NCBI GenBank assembly: GCA_003439945.1
Contig: QVRM01003996.1
Coordinates: 1 to 64,000 of the forward strand
Source: Dermanyssus gallinae
Lineage: Eukaryota; Arthropoda; Arachnida; Mesostigmata; Dermanyssidae
Direction: 5' to 3'
Length of the DNA: 64,000 nt
In this document: piece by piece, positions 24,309-35,019 of the stretch
Numbering within the stretch: the first letter of the stretch is position 1
Layout of the letters: the number at the start of each line of letters is the position of its first letter
The notes under the pieces: model-generated
Seen by the model: only the letters and a program-made list of their open reading frames with translations
Told to the model about the DNA's origin: nothing
Database searches by the model: none
Program-made: the position numbers and the translations under genes

Positions 24309-24379
24309 GTGTGCTCCTCGACACCCCCGTGTGCTCCTTGACACCCCCGTGTGCTCCTCGACACCCCTGTGTGCTTCTC
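24309..24379. repeat. 20-bp minisatellite, about 3.5 units
   Basis: Units of GTGTGCTCCTCGACACCCCC start at 24309, 24329 and 24349, each with at most one difference. A partial fourth unit ends near 24379. The overlapping minus-strand frames repeat a motif of the type RSTRGCRGAHG because of this repeat. Confidence 0.92.
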
Positions 24380-24705
24380 ACAGCCGTGCTTCTTTTGAGA
24401 ACTGATGTGTGCTTGTTTAGGCGTACTGCTCTAACCAGAACGCGATGATTGCGCCATCTAACCGCTCGACCGCAATGACGCTCAACACGATATGCATGGC
24501 TGCTGTTGCTTGCAAGTACGTGCTATATGACGCCGTAGTAGCTGACTGCAGGCTCTGCCGTCATTCTTTTTCTGCAACACCACCGGGTGGCCTGTTCCTG
24601 TTTGTGGCGGCCGCCTATTTCCAGTGGCGAAAGTAGCCAGAGATTCGTTTTGCGTACGTGCCAAGTACAGCTCACAGCCTAGCTTCATCGCAACGAACAG
24701 ACGTG

Positions 24706-24748
24706 CCCCACCGTATGCCCCACCACCCCCATGTCGTGTACGGTGGGG
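24706..24748. repeat. Inverted repeat, 10-bp arms
   Basis: CCCCACCGTA at 24706-24715 is the reverse complement of TACGGTGGGG at 24739-24748, with a 23-nt spacer. Confidence 0.75.
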
Positions 24749-24846
24749 TGCCGTACCCAGCTGACTGATCGGACTGGGGACCGGGCACACGTTGCTTCCA
24801 GGCTCGGAACAACGTCGACTCGATTGACAACTAGAATTGTCATGAT

Positions 24847-24937
24847 ACATGTTGCATATGAAGCAATGTGAAAAAACAGTTCCGTGGACGTTAAATCTTG
24901 GCTGAGGGTCAGCCCGAAAACTTTACATGTTGCATAT
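24847..24937 (+). mobile_element. 65-bp repeat fragment flanked by a 13-bp direct repeat
   Basis: ACATGTTGCATAT occurs at 24847-24859 and again at 24925-24937. The 65 bp between them match the reverse complement of 9781-9845, including AATCTTGGCTGAG and the GGCTGA-GGG-TCAGCC hairpin. Flanking direct repeats around a sequence known elsewhere in the window are what a short, 5'-truncated insertion with a target-site duplication would leave. Confidence 0.6.
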
Positions 24938-25066
24938 AGAATGGTGTCGCTGGTCGTTCATATTGAGACATGACGAGACATTATAGCCTGATCATGCCGA
25001 GCGATGCCGAGACACAGAGAAGCTTGACGATTGTCGGCGTGTTCTGTAACTTGTGACTCACTGCGT

Positions 25067-25195
25067 GGGTTTCAAGGTTTACATCTGTGGGCAGATCTAT
25101 ACTTGGTAAGGGTTCTTAGGTTTTTATCTGTAAGCAGAGTTATATACTCGGCATGGGTTCCTAAGTTTACATCCGTGTACAGATCAATACGCAGC
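25067..25195. repeat. Imperfect tandem repeat, three units of about 44 bp
   Basis: Units beginning GGGTTTCAAGGTTTACATCT (25067), GGGTTCTTAGGTTTTTATCT (25110) and GGGTTCCTAAGTTTACATCC (25155) are each followed by a (G/A)CAGA(T/G) segment and an AATAC/ATAC-like segment. Confidence 0.8.
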
Positions 25196-25795
25196 CCGCT
25201 CGTACGTGAGAGTTGACGCGCAAACTTGCGACACCAAAGCACTGCATCTGTTATGACCTGCCGCCCGATGCATTACAGGAGGGGTTCTCCGCCCTGCAGG
25301 TCGCCTAGAACTTGGTAAGAACATCGTCGTAAACAGCAACACAACATGACAACACTAACATCTGCTGAAGCACGTCGTCAACGGAACGCAGATATTTCCA
25401 TCGATGCCATAATTCTTAAGACCTGCGGATTTTGATATGATTGAGATAAGCTTGTAGGATCAACTCGATTGCTATAAACGCAAAAACGCGCTATTATTTC
25501 CTTATTGTGTGTATTTATAAATAATGGTATAGTTTTATTCTATCCATCTATTCACTTACAATACTATTATCGGAAACCTGCAAATCATAGACAGGACCGC
25601 TTCAAAGAAGCATGCGTCGTGTGAGGATCAAATTTGCGGACCCCAGTGTCGATTTAAACTGTAGGCAGGGCGGTCAGAGTGAATGCCTGCATTTTTCTTC
25701 TACCCGAGAGCAAAATACCATAACCAGTAGAAGCTATTTGCTCAAATAACTGTTTAATTTCAAACAATGAACAAATACGCTCTTATCAGATATTA

Positions 25796-26070
25796 GGCGT
25801 GGTCCAGGGGACTAGTGCGCTAGTCATGGTTGTCATCTACCGGGCTGTCGTCGGTTCGATCCCTGTTGTTGATTGAATTTTCTTTGAGCGATGCCAATCG
25901 AGAGTATATGATAAACCATATTGCTAAGAGTCAGCGGCCATGCTGCCACAATGACTCGACGGGGAAACTTTATATATTTCAACATGTGCTGCCCTCGGTG
26001 CATTGAAGATATACCTCACGGTGAGTTCCAAGCCCGTGGAGGGGAACGAAGGATGGTCTAGAATTAAAAA
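25796..26070 (+). mobile_element. tRNA-derived SINE, family 2, copy 1
   Basis: The head carries an A-box-like TGGTCCAGGGG at 25800-25810 and a B box GGTTCGATCCC at 25853-25863, within a tRNA-sized block. The body includes TTTCTTTGAGCGATGCC, AGTCAGCGGCCATGCTGCC, CGGTGCATTGAAGATATACC and ends TCTAGAATTAAAAA. A second copy, inverted, lies at 47918-48189 and matches over the full length, so the element is about 275 bp. The head differs in sequence from family 1 and the tail is a short A-rich end, so this is a separate family. No target-site duplication was seen. Confidence 0.85.
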
Positions 26071-26161
26071 TATGTTTTGTTCTTGAACTTAGGCAGCACT
26101 TCATGATTGCATGAAAGATGAAAGAAGAAGAAAAGAAGCGATTTTAGAGGACGCTGGACTA

Positions 26162-26212
26162 ATCCGAGCGCCTTAGAACTTGCTTTTAAAGCAAGTCCTA
26201 AGGCGCTCGGAT
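26162..26212. repeat. 51-bp near-perfect palindrome
   Basis: The arms 26162-26186 and 26188-26212 pair at 24 of 25 positions around a single central base. The left arm starts ATCCGAGCGCCTTAG and the right arm ends CTAAGGCGCTCGGAT. It lies about 90 bp downstream of the family 2 SINE. Confidence 0.93.
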
Positions 26213-26214
26213 CA

Positions 26215-27160
26215 ACTATCGAGAACAACTAACGGACATTCCAACTCGCCGGCAAAATCAAAGAAGGTAACTCTATAAAAATGACGACTAGATTCCATAG
26301 AAACACAAGCCCGATTGGACAAGATGTACTGACAGGTGAATATGTTACATGCTTTTAATCGAAATGCGAAGCCAGTAATACTAGAACAACCTACTTTTAC
26401 GTATAAACATACATGTGGAGAGATAAAAAGCTGTTTTACGAGGAGCATGTGCTCATATAGGCTAGAGTGTAAAAACACTCTATTTCTTGCACTTGTTACG
26501 ACGTAGACTTCTAGACGCGTCTTTGCCAAGACAGTTGGTGTGGCATATGCCACATTCATTGGCACATTTTCAGACTTTGTTTAATTTTGCAAGCTTGCAA
26601 CCAACCTCGACAAGATGAAAATTCTGTTCTTCAACAGAGGAAAAACATACGTCGCGACAGAGGGTTGAAAAAAATTAATGATCTACCACTCGATGTAGTC
26701 AACTGCTTTCCATACCATAAAGCTATCCTTACCTTGGAAAGTGCATCGGTGCAATACATTTGGTGACCCACGTGACATCCATGTAAATACCGCCATGACA
26801 TAGTGAGGACTAAAATTTCCAATAATAGTTCTATGGGATACACGCAGCTCACTTGGTATTATAACAGGGCAGCCATAAAAACCGAAATCGTATAGAAGAT
26901 ATCATGTTGAGCGACTGTTAGGACATTCGAAGAAGATAAGGTAGCTCTAGCCATCGAAGTGTACAAAAAACAAGCACGACCGCTGGTGTTACCTTGTGGT
27001 AAAAAAACTGGCCCTTAACGTTAAGGCTTTGCCAATTAATTAAGAAGAAAATAAGGTGCAGTTTGTAACCGCAGACTACACCGAAAACACGGCCTTCTAG
27101 TTAGATGGATGGGAAAGTAGTCCCTTTTGACTTTGGTTTAAAGTAGTCGTTCAATATAGT
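26215..27160. other. Intergenic stretch, nothing recognised
   Basis: Frames of 73 and 117 codons on the minus strand lack motifs, and no repeat copy was found. Confidence 0.45.
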
Positions 27161-27166
27161 ATCAAA

Positions 27167-27340
27167 CCGAGCAAGGTGGCTTAGTGGCAAGAGCTTTTGC
27201 CTTGCATTCGGGAAGCCTGGGTTCGAGACCCAGACCGGCCACTCCTAAATTGGTTTTCATGGTTCCCAATTTAACAAGGTGAATGCCGGAGTGGATTTAA
27301 AATCGACCATGATAAAAACAAAATCACGGGGAGCACAGAT
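27167..27340 (+). mobile_element. tRNA-derived SINE, family 1, copy B
   Basis: It starts CCGAGCAAGGTGGCTTAG, with an A-box-like segment at 27176-27187 and B box GGTTCGAGACC at 27220-27230. The body matches copy A (TAAATTGGTTTTCATGG, GAATGCCGGAGTGGA, CCATGA) but has diverged after about 27300 and lacks the long A run. Further A-rich sequence (about 27383-27402) may be remains of the tail. Confidence 0.82.
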
Positions 27341-27555
27341 GTGTCAATAAAAAGAGATGGTCCATTACCATCCAAACCCCCATTAAAAAATAAATAAATA
27401 CATAACGTGGCACGAGTACCATTATTATACTACAATAAAACTAAGCTGCCGGCTAATATTGACACGTCATGTATGTATATGCAGTTTTGTTGGTTACACA
27501 TACTGCATGTCATACGTGTATACACAAACATCACGCACTGCTAGCGCATGTTAAA

Positions 27556-27640
27556 ATAGATTAAAATTAGCCATGACATGGAAAAAAGCGTAAACGGGCA
27601 ATAAATAGCCTTAGGGAATATCCTCAAAAAAATGTTTGAT
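27556..27640 (+). mobile_element. tRNA-derived SINE, family 1, 3' fragment
   Basis: TTAGCCATGACATGGAAAAA, then AACGGGCAATA, then CCTTAGGGAAT matches only the 3' part of copy A. The head with the polymerase III promoter is absent. Confidence 0.65.
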
Positions 27641-28038
27641 AGGCAACTACGTTTTGCGTTCTATCAGCTAGCCCGGGTCAGTGTATTGTCAGCGTTCTTC
27701 TTCTTCTTCTTGCTCTTTACAGTTTTTCACTTCATGGTCTTTCTGTTCGTTCTGGTTATGGTCTGTTTTTTCGCCGTTTGAGCTTTCCGCATTGTTAGAA
27801 TTTGATGATGAGAGACCTACTATGCTTTTCTTTTGCTGTAGGCCTCTTTCGCTCTGTGCGCGCTGCTGTGTGAGCCAGCAGAACGGCCGGGTAGCGGGGT
27901 ACGTTGCGGGACGTTGCGGGATTGTTCACTGTGGTGTGTGGCCGCTGAGTACTACTAAGGGCACGCTACGCAGATGCCGTTGTTGTCTTTTTTGCACGTT
28001 GATTCGCTGCTGTCAGCATGTAGCTGTTCTGACGCATA

Positions 28039-28098
28039 CGATTACAAGGGTGTTACGGTCAACAAACTACGATTACAAGGGTTATGGTCAACAAACTT
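28039..28098. repeat. Tandem duplication of a 30/31-bp unit
   Basis: ACGATTACAAGGGTGTTACG followed by GTCAACAAACT is repeated immediately as ACGATTACAAGGGTTATG followed by GTCAACAAACT, with a 1-bp length difference. Confidence 0.88.
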
Positions 28099-28482
28099 CA
28101 ACCTTTCATGTGATGATGGTGATGATTAGGACTTTGTGTGTGTCTGACATGACTAGTGTTGACTGCGACAACGCGAGTTCGCAAAAAGCGTGGGAAACAC
28201 ACAAGCGTGCGAAAGGCCTATTCAGGGAGCAAAAAATCTAGACAAGATGGTACGAGGACAGGCTGGTAAAAGAAGAGAGCGAGTTACACACGCAGAGAGA
28301 AAGAGAGAGAGAGAGAGATGCTGAGTGCTAAGATCTGACGGCTAGAACGTCTTTCCTCCTAATTATTGGCTCATTTGTGCAACTGGCCGGCCTGCTGACC
28401 TTCGCTGCCGCCGAAGCCGCTGCTATCGCCACAGACAACTACTACTACCACTATGACTACCACAAAAACCACAATCTACGGC

Positions 28483-28551
28483 AGCAGCAACAACAACAAC
28501 AAAAACATTAACAACAACAACAAAAACAACAACAACAACAACAACAAACAA

Positions 28552-28583
<32 letters not shown>

Positions 28584-28610
28584 TCATCATCATCATCACC
28601 GTCACCGTCA
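28483..28610. repeat. (CAA/AAC)n then (CAT)n trinucleotide repeat
   Basis: The plus strand reads as Asn/Gln then His runs. It is preceded by mixed ACT/ACC triplets. Confidence 0.93.
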
Positions 28611-28814
28611 TCATACACGATGCACATGCGTCCGCCAGCTGCCTATAAATAACAGCAGCATCGACGGCATCTGCACCAGCTCGAGGAGATTCAGAACGCT
28701 ATCTCTTCTCTTCTTTTGCTAAAGCCAGTCAGCCGGCTTGCCCGCTGCTGGGCTACTGGGAGGCTTGCGATACGCACCCATCGTATATATCAACTAGCTA
28801 CTTCCATCGATGAA

Positions 28815-28893
28815 CTCCAATAACAACAGCAGTAGCAGCAGCAACAGCAACAATAACAACAACGGTAACGACAACAACAACAACAACAACAAC
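28815..28893. repeat. (AAC/AGC)n trinucleotide repeat
   Basis: It encodes poly-Asn/Ser in the plus frame starting at 28810. The 55 residues after the repeat are non-repetitive but match nothing I know. Confidence 0.9.
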
Positions 28894-30822
28894 AGCTGCA
28901 GCGGTTGCGGCCGCAGTGCGAACGGGCGAGTATCGAACCAGGCAAGAACACTTGCTTCAAAGCTTGCGGGGCCCCTTTCGACTAGGCATGGCGCACTCGC
29001 AGTTCTGTGCCGCAACGCCAACATACCTATAAGATCACTGATCGACAATGCTGCTTAGCGTTGGTAACAGCACACAATGGACATAGGCATCAATAGTTAA
29101 TGGAATAATATTTGTCATCATACTAATCAAGATGATTTTATTAATAATGATAATAATTGATATCCAATAGTATTATGACTTAAAAACTGCAACAACAACA
29201 ACAACAGCAACGATGACGACGACAACAACAGCAACGACGACAACATCAATAAAAACAACAGTGACAACTATAGTAACAACAGCAATACTGACGACAAGTG
29301 CATATGGACTGGCAAAATCAAACGCCACACTTCGCTGTACGTAATCGCATATACGTTCATCTGCTCTACGTCACGTTAGCTTCTGTCGCTCGAGCGACCA
29401 GACCCTTACGCCCAGAGATCACACCGGGGGTTCCGGATGCGTCTAATCGCGTGGCAGTCAATGCGTTGGGGGGCCGCGGGGGTGAAAGTGGGATCACACG
29501 TAGGTCAGCAGTACTTGTAGTACCAGTAGCAGCTGCAGCGGTGGTAGTTGTAGGAGTAGCCGTTCGACTGACCCTTTTCCCCCCCCCCTCCCCCCGGGGC
29601 ACCCCCAGTGAACGAAGCGTCATTTCTGCGGCCACTCGCACAATAAGACGAAGGCTGCTCGAACAGAAAGCGCCCTTGCCAACTGGTGGGGCTGCTACTG
29701 CTGACTAGGCGCGACCCGCTCTAGTGTTTGCTAAAGTGTGTCTCGTGTGTCGGTCTGCTAGTCTGCTAGTCTTCTGCCGGTGTCGGTGCATGCCAGCCAA
29801 CTGCGCCCTCGAATCGGCTTGTCTCCCTAGATATAAGCCTGGTTGGTGGTAGTCGCCCTATAAATGATAGCCTCTGCTTAGCATCCACACGTTGGTCGTC
29901 GGTGCCGCACTGCGCCCAGTCTGAGAACGCCAGGCCCGGGCGGGTTTATCCAGTGACCCCGATAACAGGACCAGGCCCCTCCGCCCAGCCCCCGCCTCTC
30001 TTTCCACGACCATCCTACCATTGAGGGTCGACCCGGAAACGAAAGGCTAGCAATGCTTGCCCGCAGACAGCCAGGCTGTCGGCCAGACGAAGGAAGCTCG
30101 GCGCGACCGCCACACGCCGTGCGGGCTATCGCTTGATTGACAGCTGAACTGGATAGAAGAAGCGGAGGAGGAAGATATAGGCGAAGAAGCGCCTCCTGAG
30201 TAGCAGCAGTAGCCGTAGCAGCAGCAGCAGCAACAACAACAACAACAACAGCAACAGCCAAAGCTCTGTTGCATCGGCGCGTCCCTCGGGCGACGGGAAC
30301 GTCCCGTCGACGCCCACTCAGTCGCTCACCCGAAACAAAGGCAGCGTATCCATAACCAAAGCCACCACGACCGCGCCCCCCCCCCCCTATCACTGCCATT
30401 TACGGCCACAACTTCGGCCAAGTCCACTACGACCTCTGACATGACCACTTCTCCGACACGTCCCATATAGGTTTCGATTTTCGCGCCATGCCGCTGCTGT
30501 ATCCTTTGGTTGGAATCTTGGAAATCATTAGATTTCTTGTTTTCCTCCGTCTTCTATACAGAGTGTCCACATCTAGTTTAGGTCGTCTTGTAGGGATTAT
30601 TGGGGTCGGTTAAATAAACGCTTCTTTTTCAGGGAAAGGGAGCGGGAAAAGTAAATGGTTTAGAAACGTGAAATTATAAATAAATATCACCAATGCCAGC
30701 AGTGAACAAGCCAGCGTGTTTGTAACAAATTTTTCTCGTTCTACTTCGTCTAACATCCGGTGCCGTTGCACGTATCATATAAAGAAAACGGAAAATGAGC
30801 GTATAGTGCGCATGGGAATAAT

Positions 30823-31122
30823 TTAAGTACCAAATTGAGGGTGGTTCGATATGTGATATGATAACCGTTTTCGGCCGTCTTCGATGTCGAATTCCCATAA
30901 CGATTCCACGTTAGCAGATGCGAATGCGTTATCGGCTGAAGTACGGGTTGCATCTGGCGGCCGCTTACGTACGCGCCTTTGTAAATATTGATTTGGTACG
31001 AACGACAATAAGTCACAAATGGATATTGAAAACAAAAGGCAAGTTGTGCGACCTGATTCGCACCGGTCCTGACTGCGCGCCGGTCCGCCTATGCTGAACA
31101 CCTCAGAATGAAGACGCGTCAT
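30823..31122 (-). CDS. Unrecognised 99-codon ORF upstream of retroelement remnants
   Basis: The frame starts MTRLHSEVFSIGGPARSQDR and contains RKRPPDATRTSADNAF. It is not low-complexity, but I recognise no family. Its 5' end overlaps the start of the repeated R1-like 3' segment at 31100-31290, so it may be repeat-derived. Confidence 0.2.
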   Translation of the reverse strand: MTRLHSEVFSIGGPARSQDRCESGRTTCLLFSISICDLLSFVPNQYLQRRVRKRPPDATRTSADNAFASANVESLWEFDIEDGRKRLSYHISNHPQFGT

Positions 31123-31870
31123 CTGATTCTGCTAATGTCATCACAGAATGTGCTCAACACCCGGTTTCTACAAGTCCCACAAGCGCCACCGCTGCATCTT
31201 CTGCCTCTCTCTACTACTGGGAACACTCTCCAGCCCTGCCAAACCTCTTGGCATTGTCCAGGGCAAACCTGAAACCAAAATTATAAGTAGAACATTCTAG
31301 CTCTTTCAATTGGTCTACACAGTCGGTTTATTCAGATGTGTCCTCGAGTCCATTGACGCAGTCGACGCACGTGGGCCTGAGAGCCTTCCCGAACAAGTAG
31401 GACTAGAAGTCCCCATGAACCGTCAGATCCTGGGTGGTGTGGAATGTTAGTTTTCTTTTGGGCGGTTCATTTAGATATTCATTAATCTTTAGTATAAATA
31501 TCTGGAGACTGGCGCCTGAAGCACCCTCCTCCGCAGTCAAAGAATACTCCGAGTTACCTTGCCGTGCTAACGATATTTATCTCTTCGTTGTTGAGGCACA
31601 GGTGAAAAGGGGGCCAATTTCTCCGGTCCACACGAAAAATTAGCTCGCCCTTGGCAGGAATTAACACAAGCCCCGCTTTTCGCATCTAGCGCGCGATGTT
31701 GGCGATTGCCTCGTTTTGGCGCCTCTCCAGTAGCTTCGGTGTCCGGACTTGGATGGTGAGGACGAGGTCGCTAGCGTAGGCAAGGAGATGGGTTCCGCCG
31801 CAAAAGTCTCCCCAGGCGAAGTACGCCGTTGCAAACTATGCTCCATAGCAGGACACCTCCGCTATCATGA
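31100..31870 (-). mobile_element. R1-like non-LTR retrotransposon remnant (RT centre to 3' end), minus strand
   Basis: Minus-strand translation from high to low coordinates gives a 3' half in correct order. LLAYASDLVLTI at about 31764-31780 is the AYADDLVLTI-type catalytic box, with the first Asp of YADD replaced by Ser. It is followed by LLERRQNEAIANIAR and MRKAGLVLIPAKGELIF. INIVSTAR, then LGVFFDCGGG, is the YLGV-LD block near 31560. LTVHGDF and YLFGKALRPTCVDC near 31390-31440 resemble the C-terminal LTGHG segment plus Cys motif of R1-type elements. The last part, 31105-31290, is repeated at 34830-35020 in the same orientation. Stops and a catalytic-residue change show it is dead. Confidence 0.72.
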
Positions 31871-32439
31871 CTTCTTTTACTACACTTATTACAAGCTAAG
31901 CAGCCGTTCTAGTTACATTGACGTGTTTTCGTAACAACCCGTAAAACGGTTGTCTATTCGGCGGTTAATCAGCGTTCCCAAGTTAATTTGTACCGTAACT
32001 TACAGTGTGCAGTTAAAGGATTCTCTGGAGAATATTTCATTTCCGCCACAGACGCCATCATTAACTTCATCATCTATGTCGCCGCTGTCACAATTTCCGT
32101 TACGGTCACCAGCAATATTATTGTATCGGGCGAAACAGCCCGGCCTGTGTTTGCCTGTAGACAAACAATATCCTGTTTCTAAGCAGGCGCGGCGCAGCAG
32201 CTGGCTGTACCCGTGCACGCCGACAAAATGGCAAGAGAAGGAACCGCTGGAACATCGTGCATCGCTGCACGTAGACCGTGCGACAGACGAATGCATTACC
32301 GGAGCAGCCAGTGGTGCGGGCGGTCCGGATTACCGTCTTAAAGCAATTAATAGGAAGCGGACCGCATCAAGCCCTGCGGAAGTCACGCGTAGCAAGGGTA
32401 TGTATGCATATTGCAGGCGCAATTTCACCCGGTAAGCAT

Positions 32440-34095
32440 GGAAGCTGCCAGCGAAGCAATCGAAAAAGCCTGTAACGGCAAGGAAGCTCAGAAAATATTT
32501 GGAGTTCACCGCGGTGACTCGGCATAAGCGTACTCGTGCTCCGAAGGTGCCGCCGAGAGTAACAGTTGACAGGCAGAAAGCCGTAATCTTCTCCGCAGCC
32601 GACAACGCTTTTGAGTACTACTTTAACAAAAGCTGCGACGACATCACAAAGATCGTCGGGGGAAAATAGAGAAATCTCGTTTTACGAAAAACGACAAACT
32701 GGTGATAGTAGTGGAGAGAGAATACGACAGAGCGACTTTACTCTCGCTATCGTAGTTAAGGGTTCCTCAAGTATATGCGGAACACAATTCAGGGTAAAGA
32801 GCACCGGGGTTCAAACTTCTCTCTCGGAATCGGAACAACTAAAGAGAGCCTCACGAAGCATAGCACAGAAGCAGCACGACGCTCCGTCGGTCCCAATCTG
32901 CACACCAGTATCCAACATTCCAGCTTCCGAAATTTTTATGAAGCTAAACTGGTTTTCGGTCGTAAAGAGTGGGGTAAAAGAAGTTGACGGTGAAATTTGT
33001 AGTCCTACGACCACGACGCGCGTGGAGGACGCTGAAACGTATAGAACTAAAGCTGGCAGCCCGCCACAACAGTTAAGCCTATCGGCACAGCAATTAACAG
33101 ATGGCATTGTAAAAGAAGTGCTTCGCAGACTGTCTCCAATCATATAGGCCTGTCGTTATGCGCGCAGTAAGCGGGGCAACGACACAGCCACAACAGAGCT
33201 CAGTAGACACTATTTTGATGGCTGGGTCGACCCAGCTAACTTTCTGTGGCAATGCCAAAAAAACTGCGGCACCCCTTACGAATATAATTAACTGCGACTG
33301 TGACGAAAGCACCACCGCCCGTAGGTAAAAAACACAATGACGCCCGGGAAAAACTGGCCCGGAACAAATTAGAATATTCCCATGAGGGCGCCAAATACAA
33401 AAAATTGGACTCCGCAGGAGAACGTAAAAAAATTGACAAATCGCAATCGAGAATAGGTTTAATCAGATTATCAAAATAGTGCTGTGGAACTGCGAAGGGC
33501 ATAAAGTCTTAAATCTGTTTGGCGCAAGGTGGATATTCTAATTTAGACGGAACCTTAGGCTATTACATTGTTCTCTTTGGGGCTTCTGCGAGCATCACAC
33601 GCTAGCACACGCATAAAGGCAAGGGACGGGGCAGACCTGCTAGGGGGGTTCAGTATTTACGAGAAAATGGTAAAATGACTATAGGAACAATCGCCGAAAA
33701 CTAAGTATTAATAGCATCAAGGGGAGTTAAAATTGTGGCAGTCTTTGTAAAACCGCCAGGTGTAGAGTCTACTGAGGTCACAAAGCGTATTTTATGCTTG
33801 GGGTCAAAGCGGTGCTAAAAAAGCGTCGATGATTTTAGTGAGGTATTTTGATGCAAGTTCAGATAAGGGCAGCACAGAACGAACAGAAGCATTTTTAGAT
33901 ATTATAACGAAAATAAGACGCTGGTTAGTTAGCGAGCCAGGCCTAAACGCTTTTAAATGTAGTACTAGGCGTTGGTCATCGACATTTTTGCCACAGACGG
34001 AAACGTAGGTAATCTAACATTTTTAGGTGGATCCCGAAATACATCATTTCAGAAAGAAGCGGGCCTTAAAGACACATATCTATGGGGACGGCATT
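32440..34095 (+). mobile_element. R1-like non-LTR retrotransposon remnant (ORF1 and endonuclease), plus strand
   Basis: The plus strand reads as ORF1-type sequence, including RAPKVPPRVTVDRQKAVIFS and the 178-codon frame 32611-33147. An AP-endonuclease-like part follows. IVLWNCEGHKVLNLFGARW at about 33470-33530 corresponds to the WNCEGL start. Then come a divergent stretch with ILVRYFDASSDKGSTERTEA (about 33830-33890) and an IFATDGNVGNLTFLGGSRNT segment (about 33980-34045), resembling the later endonuclease part. No RT follows: the sequence runs into unassigned DNA and a (TTA)n tract. The missing RT half may be the fragment at 41325-42010, which has the same orientation (see findings). Many stops and frameshifts are present. 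Confidence 0.62.
32611..33147 (+). pseudogene. ORF1-like frame of the R1-like element
   Basis: This 178-codon frame is the longest non-repetitive open frame in the window. It is hydrophilic and rich in Ser, Thr, Lys and Gln, for example QSSGENREISFYEKRQTGDS, with a C-terminal LTDGIVKEVLRRLSPII. It lacks a CCHC knuckle in this frame. Placement directly upstream of the WNCEGH endonuclease start supports its being part of a gag-like ORF1 rather than a host gene. In an overlapping frame the preceding 150 bp also appear coding-like, so the frame probably begins at a frameshift, not at a true start. Confidence 0.5.
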
Positions 34096-34387
34096 GAAGG
34101 TTAACAGCAGTAGGAAATGTAGCTGTAGGTCGGGGACCGGGACAAAACTCTATAATGAGATCTTCTTAAGGGAAATTGAAGAAGTGTATCAACCAGGGAA
34201 AATTCCAATAAAGTCATGTGAGCGTAAACTGGCAAATTTAATTTTAAAAAAACGCAATGCTTTAAGAATGAAAGGAAGGGCTCTATTATTATTATTTTAT
34301 ATGTTAAACAATGTTACAATTGTGAGGTCTGAACGTATTATTGCAATTTCCTTAAATAATTATTTCACTCCATGGCGCCCAAAATAG
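34082..34387 (+). CDS. Unrecognised 101-codon ORF
   Basis: The frame starts MGTALKVNSSRKCSCRSGTG just after the endonuclease-like remnant and is basic, including KIPIKSCERKLANLILKKRN. No family was recognised. It sits between an R1-like fragment and a (TTA)n tract, so a retroelement origin is likely but not shown. Confidence 0.2.
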   Translation: MGTALKVNSSRKCSCRSGTGTKLYNEIFLREIEEVYQPGKIPIKSCERKLANLILKKRNALRMKGRALLLLFYMLNNVTIVRSERIIAISLNNYFTPWRPK

Positions 34388-34441
34388 ATGCCGCGTTCCC
34401 TCTGCAAACGGCCATGATGATCTCCTAAATTCGCTTACTCA

Positions 34442-34602
<161 letters not shown>

Positions 34603-34669
34603 TAGCGTATCTCAGAGAACTGAACAAGATCAAAACGGCGATCTAAAAACAGGTCTTCGGTCACCTGCA

Positions 34670-35019
34670 AATAGCGTCGATGACCTGATGGCATTATTTC
34701 TCAGTACCAGAAATGCCAGTCTATACAGTGCGTAAAGCAGGGCATTCCGAGAAGCGTAGGCAAGTTGGCGGCATGTAGACTTCTTTCATTCTGCGAGCAT
34801 GGACACAGACTCCTCCTGGAAGAGCCTTCTAATGAAGACTGTTCATCTGATTCTGCGGCGTGTACGACTTTCATCACAGAATGTGCTCAGCACCCGGTTT
34901 CCACACTCCCACAAGCGCCGCCGCAGCGTCCTCTACCTCCTTCTACCACCAAGGGCACTGTTCAGCTTTCCCGAAACTCTTGGCGATGCCCAAGGCGAAC
35001 CCGAAGCCAAAATGATAAG

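Larger units (their letters stand above)
27645..30480. other. Low-complexity, CAA- and GC-rich stretch without a recognised gene
   Basis: This holds a 186-codon plus-strand frame opening with GTG at 27681 (Cys/Ser-rich, no motif), a 31-bp tandem duplication (28039-28098), GA repeats near 28300, (CAA/AAC)n blocks at 28483-28575, 28815-28893 and 29190-29285, and a GC-rich part at 29400-30380. Frames here are poly-Asn, poly-Gln, poly-His or poly-Leu. It could be the untranslated or first-exon region of a long regulatory gene lying outside the window, but nothing in the sequence demands that. Confidence 0.5.

Noticed and set aside
24846..24912. Helitron 3' end suggested by the GGCTGA-GGG-TCAGCC hairpin
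   Set aside because: No CTRR terminus follows the hairpin, and the 13-bp flanking duplication argues against Helitron insertion, which makes none.
25800..25870. Functional tRNA gene at the SINE family 2 head
   Set aside because: The boxes are present, but acceptor stem pairing is poor and the unit recurs with a tRNA-unrelated body, so it is a SINE.
29878..30399. 173-codon minus-strand frame in GC-rich DNA
   Set aside because: Composed of Gly/Arg/Ala runs with CAG/CAA repeats, with overlapping open frames in other phases, as expected from GC-rich repetitive DNA.
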